Shown here: positions 6,212 through 13,778 of the stretch, one piece after another
Layout of the letters: each line of letters begins with the position of its first letter
Position numbering within the stretch: position 1 is the first letter of the stretch
Origin: a bacterium
GTDB lineage: Bacteria > Planctomycetota > J058 > JAJDCP01
Assembly: GCA_030428695.1 (NCBI GenBank)
Contig: JAUIEM010000105.1
Span: 1 to 25,146 of the forward strand
DNA length: 25,146 nucleotides
Direction of reading: 5' to 3'
Program-made: the position numbers and the translations under genes
Notes under the pieces: generated by a model
Told to the model about the DNA's origin: nothing
What the model saw: only the letters and a program-made list of their open reading frames with translations
The model's database searches: none

Positions 6212-8920
6212 TCAGGCGTCGGCGCTGAGCAGCCCGTCGAGGAAGCGGTTCTTGTCGCCCTGGGTCAGGCTCCAGTACTTGCCGCTCGGGAAGGCGAGGG
6301 GACAGGTCCGGACGTGGGGGCAGAGCTTCGCCTCGTCGGTCAGGGGCGCGTCCCGGGAGGGGTGCTTGGCGGTGCCGCGCACGCAGTAGTGCAGGCGGTT
6401 GCCGGTCTGCGGACCGTCGTCGCTGCGCATCTGCATCGCCTTCGCGCCGCTCTTCTTCTCCCCGCTCGCCGCGCGGATACCGGGCGCCTTGACGCCGTTC
6501 GCGGCGGCCCAGCGCTTGAGCGGCTCGATCACGTAGGCGCAGTTGAACACGAGGTTGCGGACGCCCTTCGTCAGCCAGTGTCGGGCGAAGCGCAGGGCGT
6601 TCTCGGGCTTGAACTCCGGGTGCTCGATGTCGCAGAGGTGCGGCGTGACCACGTCCCACTGGCGGCCGTCTCCGCCCTTGCCGTGCAGCATCGGCAGGCC
6701 CGCCAGGCCGACCGCCTGGTCGCCCTGGGCGGGATGGGCCTGGCTCCAGGTGCGGGCGGCCTCGACGAGCACGGCGAGGGCGTCGGGGTCGAGCCAGGTG
6801 TCGAGGGGCAGCCACTCCTGCGGGTCGTTCTTCCGCCGCAGCCAGTAGCTCGCGTCGGGCGGCAGCTGCTTGAGGCGCAGGGCGCCGCCGTCGGCCATCA
6901 GGGTCCAGGGGGCGGAGGGACGCGTCGCCTTGCGCTGGGCCGCGTCCTTCAGCTCGCGGGCGGTCGCGGGGGAGAGCTGGCCGTCGTGGCGCTTCAACGC
7001 GTCCTGCAGGGCCGCCTGCAGCTGGTTGTTCGCGGCGGTTTCCTGCTCGGGCCTGCCGCTGACGCTGACGACCTCGAGCTGGTTGCGCTGCGGCGCGTGC
7101 TCCCACTGGAAGGCGAAGAGCGCGGCCCGGGTCAGGCTGTCGAAGACGCCGGAGAAGACGTCGAGCCGGGCCGGCGTGCGCTTGCCGGTCGGGGTCGCGT
7201 AGGGCACGACCCAGTAGCCGAGGGTCGCGAGGTCCTTCTGCAGCTCGGCGACGAAGGCGCCCTGCTTGTCGCGCTGCTTCCCGCCCCACACCCGGTCCTT
7301 GTCGCGGTCGCCGAGGCGAAGCTGGAAGCCGCCGTAGAAGGGCGAGCTCGCCTCGAGGGTGCCCGGCGAGTCGAACTTCCGCCGCGCCGCCAGGGTGCCG
7401 GAGCGGACCTCGGCCTCGACCCGCAGGCCCTCGGTCTTGATCGCCGGATGGCGCTTGGCGAGCCGCTCGACCGGCAGGCTGAAGGACGCGCGCTGGCGGG
7501 CGCTGCGGGCCTCGAACACCGCGACCTTGGTGTCGCCGGCGAACAGCTCGGCGGTGACGGTGCGCCCGTCGGAGACGTTGGCGAGGGTCAGCTCGAGGGC
7601 GCGCTTGCCGTCCTTGAGCGGGCCCCAGTTCGCCCCGAGGATGTGCGGCCTGGCGGTCTCGCGCTGGGTCGGGTCGTTGCGGACCAGGCCGCGCAGGGCG
7701 TCGCGCAGGGCCTTGCGGGTCGCCGGGCCCGGGCCGCCGTCGGCGGGGTCGAGGGGGACGTCGGTCTGGAAGCTCTTCGTCGCGCTGCTCAGGCTCGGGT
7801 CGAGCTGACCGGTCGCCGCGCCGGGCGAGCTCGGCAGCTTCTCGGCGAGATAGAGCTGGCCGAGCTGGGCGGATGCGACCCGGTAGCTCGCGAAGGCGAA
7901 GGCCGGCTCGCCCTCGGCCGCTTCCGGCTTCGCGGCGGTGGTCGCGAGCCTGGCGCGCACCTCGTCGTCCTCGCCCTCGAGCTCGCTCTCCTTGACCTCC
8001 TGCGCTTCCTGTTTGTGGTGCGCCCGCGTGACCGGCTTCGCGGCGCCCGCCTGGGTCGCGACCTGGTCGAGGAACAGGTCCCAGTCCCAGTGCGGCGGCA
8101 GCCCGGTCACATCCCACAGCCCCGGCGTCTCCGGGCTCTGCGCGCCCTTGCTGAGCTGGACGGGGCTGAGGAAGCCGCGGAAGGCCGCCTTCTCGAGCCG
8201 CGCCTCGGGTTGGGCCCGGAAACGCTCCGCCGGCGGCAGGGTCAGGGGCGGGATGCCGTATTTGACCGACAGGTACGCGCCGAGCCGGGCGGCGGCGTCG
8301 CGCTGGGGCTTCGGGTAGCTCTCGAAGAAGCGCCAGCCGCGGAAGGCGCCGCGGTAGCCGTTGTAGGTGTTGATCTCGTAGTCGACTTCCATCGGATTGC
8401 CCGGAGCGTGCCCGTGGTTCAACAGCAGCACGCCGAGCTGGCGCGAGGCGAGCGCGGGCGTCCAGGCGCCGAAGCAGCCCGCGCCCTGGTCGGGGTCGTA
8501 GAGCTGCAGGATGCGCCCGTCGCGGGTGATCGCGAAGGGCGCGGTCGGGCCGCCGCCGAGGTACAGCAGCCGGGCGAGGGCCTCGGCGTCCGAGCGGGCG
8601 GCGTGGCCGATCACGACCTGGTCGTAGGCGGGCTTGTCGGCGAAGGCGGTCAGCAGGCCGCCGAAGTAGTTGTTCGCCGCGGTCGCGCCGGGGGGCGGCG
8701 AGGTCAGGGTGCGCCGCTGACCGTCGATGTCGACCCCGAAACCGGTGAACTGCAAAACCTCGACGTCGAGCGTGACGCCGCCGGCCTTCAGCGCTCGCGC
8801 GCCGATGCTCAGGGTGCTGATCTGGCCACCGTGCCAGCGCCACCAGGGCGCCTGCTCGCCGCCGTCCTTGAAGACGAGCTTGCCGTCCTGGGTCAGGTCC
8901 TGCAGGGTCGCGGGGATCAT
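6212..8920 (-). CDS. Multidomain peptidoglycan-targeting protein (amidase-like, PG-binding and murein-endopeptidase-like parts), probable PAAR-linked effector
   Basis: 902 residues from the ATG at 8920, chosen because GAGG lies 5 nt upstream; an in-frame GTG at 8926 is the alternative. No signal peptide or membrane segment. Residues about 98-240 resemble an Amidase_2/PGRP fold (a strand ending in IGH with H106, FAITRDGRILQL, then a helix ending SVKYGIP), but the second zinc histidine expected after it is not visible (GFLSPVQLSKG). Around residues 370-410 and 555-610 are PG_binding_1-like units with the FQ...T..AL pattern. Residues about 690-850 resemble LAS-type (M15/M74) murein endopeptidases: H746 followed by GGDGRQWD, then a helix-strand-helix, then LHYCVRG with H844. 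The gene begins 10 bp after the PAAR gene stops and is surely co-transcribed. Lack of a signal peptide beside a PAAR protein suggests delivery by a contractile injection machine. The family assignments of the end domains are by pattern only. Confidence 0.72.
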   Translation of the reverse strand: MIPATLQDLTQDGKLVFKDGGEQAPWWRWHGGQISTLSIGARALKAGGVTLDVEVLQFTGFGVDIDGQRRTLTSPPPGATAANNYFGGLLTAFADKPAYDQVVIGHAARSDAEALARLLYLGGGPTAPFAITRDGRILQLYDPDQGAGCFGAWTPALASRQLGVLLLNHGHAPGNPMEVDYEINTYNGYRGAFRGWRFFESYPKPQRDAAARLGAYLSVKYGIPPLTLPPAERFRAQPEARLEKAAFRGFLSPVQLSKGAQSPETPGLWDVTGLPPHWDWDLFLDQVATQAGAAKPVTRAHHKQEAQEVKESELEGEDDEVRARLATTAAKPEAAEGEPAFAFASYRVASAQLGQLYLAEKLPSSPGAATGQLDPSLSSATKSFQTDVPLDPADGGPGPATRKALRDALRGLVRNDPTQRETARPHILGANWGPLKDGKRALELTLANVSDGRTVTAELFAGDTKVAVFEARSARQRASFSLPVERLAKRHPAIKTEGLRVEAEVRSGTLAARRKFDSPGTLEASSPFYGGFQLRLGDRDKDRVWGGKQRDKQGAFVAELQKDLATLGYWVVPYATPTGKRTPARLDVFSGVFDSLTRAALFAFQWEHAPQRNQLEVVSVSGRPEQETAANNQLQAALQDALKRHDGQLSPATARELKDAAQRKATRPSAPWTLMADGGALRLKQLPPDASYWLRRKNDPQEWLPLDTWLDPDALAVLVEAARTWSQAHPAQGDQAVGLAGLPMLHGKGGDGRQWDVVTPHLCDIEHPEFKPENALRFARHWLTKGVRNLVFNCAYVIEPLKRWAAANGVKAPGIRAASGEKKSGAKAMQMRSDDGPQTGNRLHYCVRGTAKHPSRDAPLTDEAKLCPHVRTCPLAFPSGKYWSLTQGDKNRFLDGLLSADA

Positions 8921-8930
8921 CGCCACCTCG

Positions 8931-10154
8931 TCAGAGCTCCGCGAGCGTCTCGTCGACCGGATCGAGGGTGCCGAGCGGGTTGGGCGCCTCAGGGGGCGCG
9001 ATGAAGGGCTGGGTCTGAGCGGTCGCCTCGGCCTCGAGCACCAGGTCGAAGGGCGTCAGCAGGGAGGCGGCCGGGTTCTGCGACGGGACCGGGTAGGCCT
9101 TGCCGCCGATCTCGAGCTCGAGCTCTCCGGCCGGCACCGACGGCTCGCACAGCACGCCGTCCTTGTCGGTGCGGCCCTCGCGTGCGCCTGCGGCGAGCTT
9201 GAGGGTGTAGTGCACGTCGGCCTGCGGGGCGAGGCCGTTGTCGACGACCCGCACGACCAGGGCGTGCGGACCGTCGCTGGCCGGCTTCGGCGCGGCTCCG
9301 CCGGCGGCGGGCGTCACGGGCTCGACGGCCGTCCAGGGCTCGGCGTCGGGGTCGATGACCGCGATCTTGTAGGCGTTGCCCACCTGCACCTTGCGGAACA
9401 GGTAGCGGCCCTTGTCGTCGAGGGTGGCCCGGGCGAGCTCGGTGCCCGCGTCGCTCTGCAGGACGACGGTCTCGCGGGGCATCGGCGTCCCGTTCTGGTC
9501 GGTCAGGGTGCCGGCGAGCACCGGGACCTGCTTGTCCTCGGGAACCTCCTGGCCGGCGTCCTTCTTCAGCTCTTCTTCGACCTTCTCCGGGGTCTTGCCG
9601 TCCGGCGGCGCGTCCTTCGGTTCCGCCGGCGGCGCGATGACGTCCTTGGGGAACGCGCGCCGCGCGGGCGCCCCGTCGGCCGCGACGCCCGGGGCTTCAT
9701 CGGGCTTCGCGGGCGGCTCGGCGAGGGCGCCGCCGCCGGCCTTGAGCTCGAGCTCGTCGCGCTTGCGCAGCTCGGCGGCCACGCGGGGCGTCGGGGCCAT
9801 CGGCGTGCCCGCGCCGCCGTAGGGGGCGTCGCCGATCAGCACGTTCGGTGCGCCGCTGAGGACCAGGCCGGGCTGGATGCCGCAGTGCAGGGTGACGTCG
9901 TGCATGCGCGCGGCGGGCCTGCCGCCGATGTCGACGACCGGCGAGCCCATCGCGATGACGAACAGGTTGGGACCCATGCATCCGGCGTGCACCCCGAAGT
10001 CCCACTGGCGGGCGGCGAAGCGCCCGTTGATCAGGGTCTTCGTGTCGCCGCTCAGGATCGGCCCGAGCGTCGGGTGGGGCGCGATCGTCGGGTTGTGATC
10101 CATGTGCACGGGGCACAGGGCGATGTCGAAGTAGCTCGCGGCCGGTCTTCCCAC
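8931..10154 (-). CDS. PAAR-domain spike-tip protein with two Ig/transthyretin-like beta domains
   Basis: 407 residues from a GTG at 10154, with AAGAGGAAGG just upstream; the GTG gives the usual PAAR opening GRPAA. Residues 1-109 contain PAAR-like repeats: TLINGRFAARQWDF, a second at GSPVVDIGGRPAARMHDV, and a third, partial, at APNVLIGD. A disordered linker rich in P, E, D, K and A covers about 115-205. Two small beta domains follow: about 209-258, like a carboxypeptidase-regulatory or CNA-B fold, and about 279-327, with the D.G......Y.L....G.TD.DG pattern often seen in type VI and related spike proteins and their cargo. PAAR proteins cap the spike of type VI secretion systems and related contractile machines and can carry effectors. 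Here the tip is first in a two-gene operon with a peptidoglycan-targeting protein. No other secretion gene is in the window, so the machine it serves is unknown. Confidence 0.85.
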   Translation of the reverse strand: MGRPAASYFDIALCPVHMDHNPTIAPHPTLGPILSGDTKTLINGRFAARQWDFGVHAGCMGPNLFVIAMGSPVVDIGGRPAARMHDVTLHCGIQPGLVLSGAPNVLIGDAPYGGAGTPMAPTPRVAAELRKRDELELKAGGGALAEPPAKPDEAPGVAADGAPARRAFPKDVIAPPAEPKDAPPDGKTPEKVEEELKKDAGQEVPEDKQVPVLAGTLTDQNGTPMPRETVVLQSDAGTELARATLDDKGRYLFRKVQVGNAYKIAVIDPDAEPWTAVEPVTPAAGGAAPKPASDGPHALVVRVVDNGLAPQADVHYTLKLAAGAREGRTDKDGVLCEPSVPAGELELEIGGKAYPVPSQNPAASLLTPFDLVLEAEATAQTQPFIAPPEAPNPLGTLDPVDETLAEL

Positions 10155-10186
10155 ACCTTCCTCTTCAACTGCACGGAGTCCCTTCT

Positions 10187-10192
10187 ATTGTA
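10187..10192 (-). promoter_or_regulatory. Candidate -10 element for the PAAR operon
   Basis: Minus-strand TACAAT (5/6 to TATAAT) about 33 nt upstream of the GTG at 10154. No convincing -35 is found at 16-18 bp, so an activator may be needed or the call may be wrong. Confidence 0.35.
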
Positions 10193-10202
10193 GCGAGCGG
10201 CA

Positions 10203-10216
10203 GGGCGATTTCGCCC
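10203..10216. repeat. Perfect short inverted repeat between two divergent genes
   Basis: GGGCGA TT TCGCCC, lying between the -10-like elements of the PAAR operon and ribBA. It overlaps where the -35 region of the PAAR promoter should be, so it could be an operator; chance is possible in GC-rich DNA. Confidence 0.25.
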
Positions 10217-10246
10217 CGTCGGTCTTTTCTGCCGTCGCGAATCGGT

Positions 10247-10252
10247 TATCCT
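10247..10252 (+). promoter_or_regulatory. Weak candidate -10 element for ribBA
   Basis: TATCCT 30 nt before the ribBA ATG; no good -35. No room and no sequence signs for an FMN riboswitch in the 128-bp divergent gap. Confidence 0.25.
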
Positions 10253-10282
10253 TGGCCGGCGAGAACCCGCAGAGGAGGCGCC

Positions 10283-11518
10283 ATGCCCTTTGCACCGATT
10301 TCCGAAGTGATCGAAGACATCCGCCAGGGCAAGATGATCGTCCTGGTCGACGACGAGAACCGCGAGAACGAAGGCGACCTCGCGATGGCCGCCGAGCTCG
10401 TCACGCCCGAGGCGATCAACTTCATGGCCAAGTACGGCCGTGGTCTGATCTGCCTGCCGATGGAAGATCGCATGATCGAGCGCCTCGGCCTGGCGATGCA
10501 GGCCGAGCAGAACACCTGCACCTTCGGCACCGCCTTCACCGTCAGCATCGACGCGCGCGAGGGGGTGACCACCGGCATCTCGGCCGCCGACCGCGCCAAG
10601 ACCATCCTCAAGGCCGTCGACCCGACCTGCCGGCCCGAGGAGCTGTCCCGCCCCGGGCATATCTTCCCGCTCAAGGCCCGGCCGGGCGGAGTGCTGGTGC
10701 GCGCCGGCCAGACGGAAGGCTCCGTCGACCTCGCGCGCCTCGCCGGGTTGCGGCCCGCCGGCGTGATCTGCGAGATCATGAACGACGACGGCACGATGTC
10801 CCGCCTGCCCGAGCTGGTCGAGTTCTGCAAGGAGCACGACCTCAAGCTCGCCTGCATCGCCGACCTGATCGAGTACCGCCGCAAGCGCGAGAAGCTGGTC
10901 ACCCGCCGCTGCTCGGCGCTCCTGCCGACCCGCTACGGCGACTTCGACATCCACGTCTACACCTCGCAGTTCGACGGCCACCATCCGCACCTCGCCCTGT
11001 GCCTCGGCGACGTCGGCAAGCCGGCCCCCTCCGGCGACGTGATGCCGATCGAAGAGCCTGTGCTGGTGCGCGTGCACAGCGAGTGCCTGACCGGCGACGT
11101 GCTCGGCTCGATCCGCTGCGACTGCGGCCATCAGCTGCACCAGGCGCTGGCGGCGATCCAGAAGAACGGCTCGGGGGTGCTGTTGTACATGCGCCAGGAG
11201 GGCCGCGGCATCGGCCTCAAGCACAAGATCGAGGCCTACGGTCTGCAGGACCAGGGCCTCGACACGGTCGAGGCGAACACCACCCTCGGCTTCCCGCCCG
11301 ACCTGCGCGACTACGGCCTCGGCGCCCAGATCCTGCTCGACCTCGGCGTGCGGCGCATGCGGCTGTTGACCAACAACCCGCAGAAGGTCGCCGGCCTCGA
11401 AGGCTACGGCCTCGAGATCGCCGAGCGCGTGCCCCTGGTCGGCGGCGTGACCCCGGCCAACGAGCACTACCTGCGCACCAAGAAGGAGAAGCTCGGCCAC
11501 CTGCTCGACGGGCTGTAG
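10283..11518 (+). CDS. ribBA: Bifunctional 3,4-dihydroxy-2-butanone-4-phosphate synthase / GTP cyclohydrolase II
   Basis: 411 residues, the usual RibBA length; ATG at 10283 with a strong AGAGGAGG just upstream. The N-terminal half makes 3,4-dihydroxy-2-butanone 4-phosphate from ribulose 5-phosphate: acidic loop [11 protein letters not shown] at 23-33, the PGHIFPL motif, and [14 protein letters not shown]. The C-terminal half opens GTP to the first pyrimidine of riboflavin synthesis: zinc ligands C268, C279 and C281 (C-x10-C-x-C), the RQEGRGIGL motif and DYGLGAQIL. Both halves look intact. The enzyme is cytoplasmic and supplies both precursors of FMN and FAD. No other rib gene is in the window. 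The next gene starts 3 bp after the stop, so the two are probably co-transcribed, though no functional link is evident. Confidence 0.97.
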   Translation: MPFAPISEVIEDIRQGKMIVLVDDENRENEGDLAMAAELVTPEAINFMAKYGRGLICLPMEDRMIERLGLAMQAEQNTCTFGTAFTVSIDAREGVTTGISAADRAKTILKAVDPTCRPEELSRPGHIFPLKARPGGVLVRAGQTEGSVDLARLAGLRPAGVICEIMNDDGTMSRLPELVEFCKEHDLKLACIADLIEYRRKREKLVTRRCSALLPTRYGDFDIHVYTSQFDGHHPHLALCLGDVGKPAPSGDVMPIEEPVLVRVHSECLTGDVLGSIRCDCGHQLHQALAAIQKNGSGVLLYMRQEGRGIGLKHKIEAYGLQDQGLDTVEANTTLGFPPDLRDYGLGAQILLDLGVRRMRLLTNNPQKVAGLEGYGLEIAERVPLVGGVTPANEHYLRTKKEKLGHLLDGL

Positions 11519-11521
11519 GTC

Positions 11522-13333
11522 GTGGCCGGGATTGCGCCGACGCCCGGATCTCCCGCAGGGGAGCCGCCCCGAGAGGGGGCGCGTCCGGCGGAGGAACCGG
11601 GCGCCGCAGCCGCGCCCGCGGGAGAGGCCCGCGCCGAGGACGGCTCCGGGACCTTCCCGTACCGGGACAACCGGCCGCAGATCCGCGACGGGCGCAGTCC
11701 CCACTGGAAGTTGGAGCGCGCGGGCAACCGTCTGCTCTTCACGCGTACCACGCGGGGCAAGCTCCGTCTGGGCTTCGCCGTGCTGTTCTTCCTCCTCGTC
11801 GCCTGTCTGTCCATGGTGCCCGCCCTGCTGCTCCTGTTCGGCTCCGGGCTCGACCCCAGCACGCGCTGGTTCGGCCCCCCCGCCCTGCTCGCCGGCCTCG
11901 CCTACATCTTGCTGGTCGGCGGCTTCCTTCTTCGCCTCTCCCCCGACCTGCGGAGGGCGCGCGCCCTCACCTTCGTGGCGGACGCCCTGCGGGTCGGCAA
12001 GGAACGCGTGGGACGCGAGGAGCTGCGCGCCGTCGCGGTCTTTCCCGCTGCCGTCGGCGAGACCTACCTGCGCCTGACCCTGCTGCTCTCCGACCGCCCC
12101 CCTGTCGAGGTGCTGACCGACGTCGATCCACGCACGCCGCTCGCCGCGCTCGAAATGATCGACGGCTGGCGTGGCGGACCGCGTCCGGCTCCACCGCCCG
12201 AGCCGCCAGTGCTGAGGCCGCCGGACCTCGACGGCGACCCGCTGATCGAGCTCTACACCCTGCGCGGCGCCTCCGGCCAGGCCCGCGTCCGTCGCACGCG
12301 CTCGGGGCTCGAGCTGTGGCTGAAAGGCCCGCTGCTGCCGGTCGTCGTCGCGAGCCTGGTGTTGACCGGTTTCGCGGCGGGCCAGGCGCGCGAGCTCTTG
12401 CGTGGAAGCTTCGAGTGGGGGGAAGCGTTCTGGCTGTTCATCATCCTCTGGGTCGTCCTGCACAACACCGCCAACTTCCTGCGCGAGCGGACCCTGCTCG
12501 TCGACCCGGCCGGCAACGTCACCGAGATCAAGCGCGAGCTCGGGCTCGACGCATGCAGTCGGCGCAAGGAGCTCGGCCCGTGCACCTTCGCGATCGGTAC
12601 CGGCGAGGACAACAGAGGCCTGTGGCTGTCGCTGCACGCTCCGCGCACCGACTCGAGTCTCAAGTCCGACCCGAAGCCCCTCAAGCTGTGGCGCGGCAAC
12701 GCGGGCACCGGCCTGCAGCGCCTGTGTCTCAGCCTCGAGGCGCTGACCGGCCGGGCGGTCGACGGCCAGGTCGTGGTCCAGGCCGGGCGCCTCCCGGCCG
12801 AGCCGGTACTGTTCCGCGACGACTGCGCCGAGCTGCGCTGGGACGGCGCGGCGATGCGCCTCTCGGGAGGCCTGCATCGCGGCCTGCTGCGCGGCAGCCT
12901 GGTGCGCTTCCTGCTCTTCTCCCCGCTGTTCGCGGCGGGGCTGACGCCCCTGTTCCTGGTCGGGCCCGCCGTCGGCGCGAGCGTCCTCGCCGTCCTGCTG
13001 CTGGGCCTGCTCGGCTGGTGGCTGCTGCGCTGGCTCCCGGTGCGGCGCCTGTGGACCTTGACGGCCGGGGAGAAGATCGTGCTCGAGCGCGATGGCGAGC
13101 GCGTCGTGCTCGAGCCCGGCGCCCCTCAGGTCAGCGCCGAGCCGCTGATCCCCTGGCCCCCCTCGGCCCGCGGCTTCCGGCTGGTGATCGCCGCGGAGGG
13201 ACGCCGCTACCCGGTCGCCGTCGCCCTCGCCCCGGGCTTCCTGTGCATGCTCGAGCGCACCCTGCGCACCGCCGTCGAGGGCGATCCGGAGGCGCTCCTG
13301 CCCGAACCAAGCCCGCCCGGCGGGGCGAGTTGA
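11522..13333 (+). CDS. Unrecognised six-segment membrane protein with apparent threefold internal repeat
   Basis: 603 residues if translation begins at the GTG at 11522; the ribosome-binding site is weak and a start further in is possible. The first 60 residues are rich in Pro, Ala, Gly and Glu and look disordered. I do not recognise a family. Hydrophobic segments fall in three pairs at about 82-107/119-139, 268-290/301-321 and 461-483/483-505. Each pair is preceded by a short amphipathic strand-like piece (for example RAGNRLLFTRTTRG, RTRSGLELWLKG, RWDGAAMRLSGG) and followed by a soluble beta-rich piece of 80-140 residues, which gives the impression of three copies of one unit. The soluble pieces remind me of bacterial PH-like domains, but this is a weak impression. 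It starts 3 bp after ribBA and its stop codon overlaps the tRNA promoter. Confidence 0.75.
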   Translation: MAGIAPTPGSPAGEPPREGARPAEEPGAAAAPAGEARAEDGSGTFPYRDNRPQIRDGRSPHWKLERAGNRLLFTRTTRGKLRLGFAVLFFLLVACLSMVPALLLLFGSGLDPSTRWFGPPALLAGLAYILLVGGFLLRLSPDLRRARALTFVADALRVGKERVGREELRAVAVFPAAVGETYLRLTLLLSDRPPVEVLTDVDPRTPLAALEMIDGWRGGPRPAPPPEPPVLRPPDLDGDPLIELYTLRGASGQARVRRTRSGLELWLKGPLLPVVVASLVLTGFAAGQARELLRGSFEWGEAFWLFIILWVVLHNTANFLRERTLLVDPAGNVTEIKRELGLDACSRRKELGPCTFAIGTGEDNRGLWLSLHAPRTDSSLKSDPKPLKLWRGNAGTGLQRLCLSLEALTGRAVDGQVVVQAGRLPAEPVLFRDDCAELRWDGAAMRLSGGLHRGLLRGSLVRFLLFSPLFAAGLTPLFLVGPAVGASVLAVLLLGLLGWWLLRWLPVRRLWTLTAGEKIVLERDGERVVLEPGAPQVSAEPLIPWPPSARGFRLVIAAEGRRYPVAVALAPGFLCMLERTLRTAVEGDPEALLPEPSPPGGAS

Positions 13334-13358
13334 CTCTCCCAGGAGGGCTGAGTATCTT
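13330..13358 (+). promoter_or_regulatory. Strong sigma70-like promoter for the tRNA
   Basis: TTGACT (13330-13335), exactly 17 bp, TATCTT (13353-13358). Transcription would start near 13365, about 50 nt before the tRNA. The -35 hexamer overlaps the TGA stop of the upstream gene, so the tRNA has its own promoter. Confidence 0.6.
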
Positions 13359-13415
13359 GCGGAGGCTCTTCAGCCTTCCCGGCGGAGGGCGCTCCTCGGT
13401 GGATGACGATCACGC

Positions 13416-13489
13416 GGGCCCTTAGCTCAGTCGGTTAGAGCAGCGGACTCATAATCCGTAGGTCGAAGGTTCGAGTCCTTCAGGGCCCA
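13416..13489 (+). tRNA. tRNA with anticodon CAU, most likely tRNA-Ile2 (lysidine-modified); elongator Met is the alternative
   Basis: 74 nt with a complete cloverleaf. The 7-bp acceptor stem is GGGCCCT/AGGGCCC, the D arm contains AGCTCAG, the anticodon stem is GCGGA/TCCGT, the 7-nt loop is CTCATAA with CAT at 13450-13452, and the T arm has GGTTCGAGTCC. The discriminator is A and no CCA is encoded. A CAU anticodon can mean initiator Met, elongator Met or AUA-reading Ile. The pairing of the first acceptor base rules against an initiator. The C4-G69 and C5-G68 pairs and the overall look match known Ile2 tRNAs that TilS converts to lysidine. Ile2 is preferred over elongator Met but not proven. 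Confidence 0.93.
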
Positions 13490-13597
13490 TGCCTGGACAT
13501 TGACCTGTGTGGACCACTTCTCGTGGATCACCCGCTCCCGTGCCCGAGCTGCTCCCATCAAACGGTGCCATGTCCGTGCGTCGCTCGGCGCGAATCC

Positions 13598-13624
13598 GAA
13601 AACAACGAACAGCAGGTTGTTTTC
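13598..13624 (+). repeat. AT-rich perfect inverted repeat downstream of the tRNA
   Basis: GAAAACAAC / GTTGTTTTC arms of 9 bp with a 9-nt loop, about 110 nt past the tRNA. It is unusual in such GC-rich DNA. It could terminate the tRNA transcript, since the right arm is T-rich, or be an operator for the gene starting at 13779. The rest of the 289-bp gap (13490-13778) shows no gene that I can support. Confidence 0.35.
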
Positions 13625-13778
13625 CCAAGAGCACGGCAGTTACAACGCGTTGATGTCCTGGCCTGACCACCCAGGTCGCAGCCCGAGCTCCTCCAGGTTC
13701 CCCATGGGCTCGCCTGGCGCATCGGGGAGCTGGTCGAGAGTTGGGAAACCAGGCTCGGGTGACGGACGACGGAGCAAA

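Noticed and set aside
10155..10282. FMN riboswitch before ribBA
   Set aside because: The divergent gap is only 128 bp, and none of the conserved RFN element sequences are visible.
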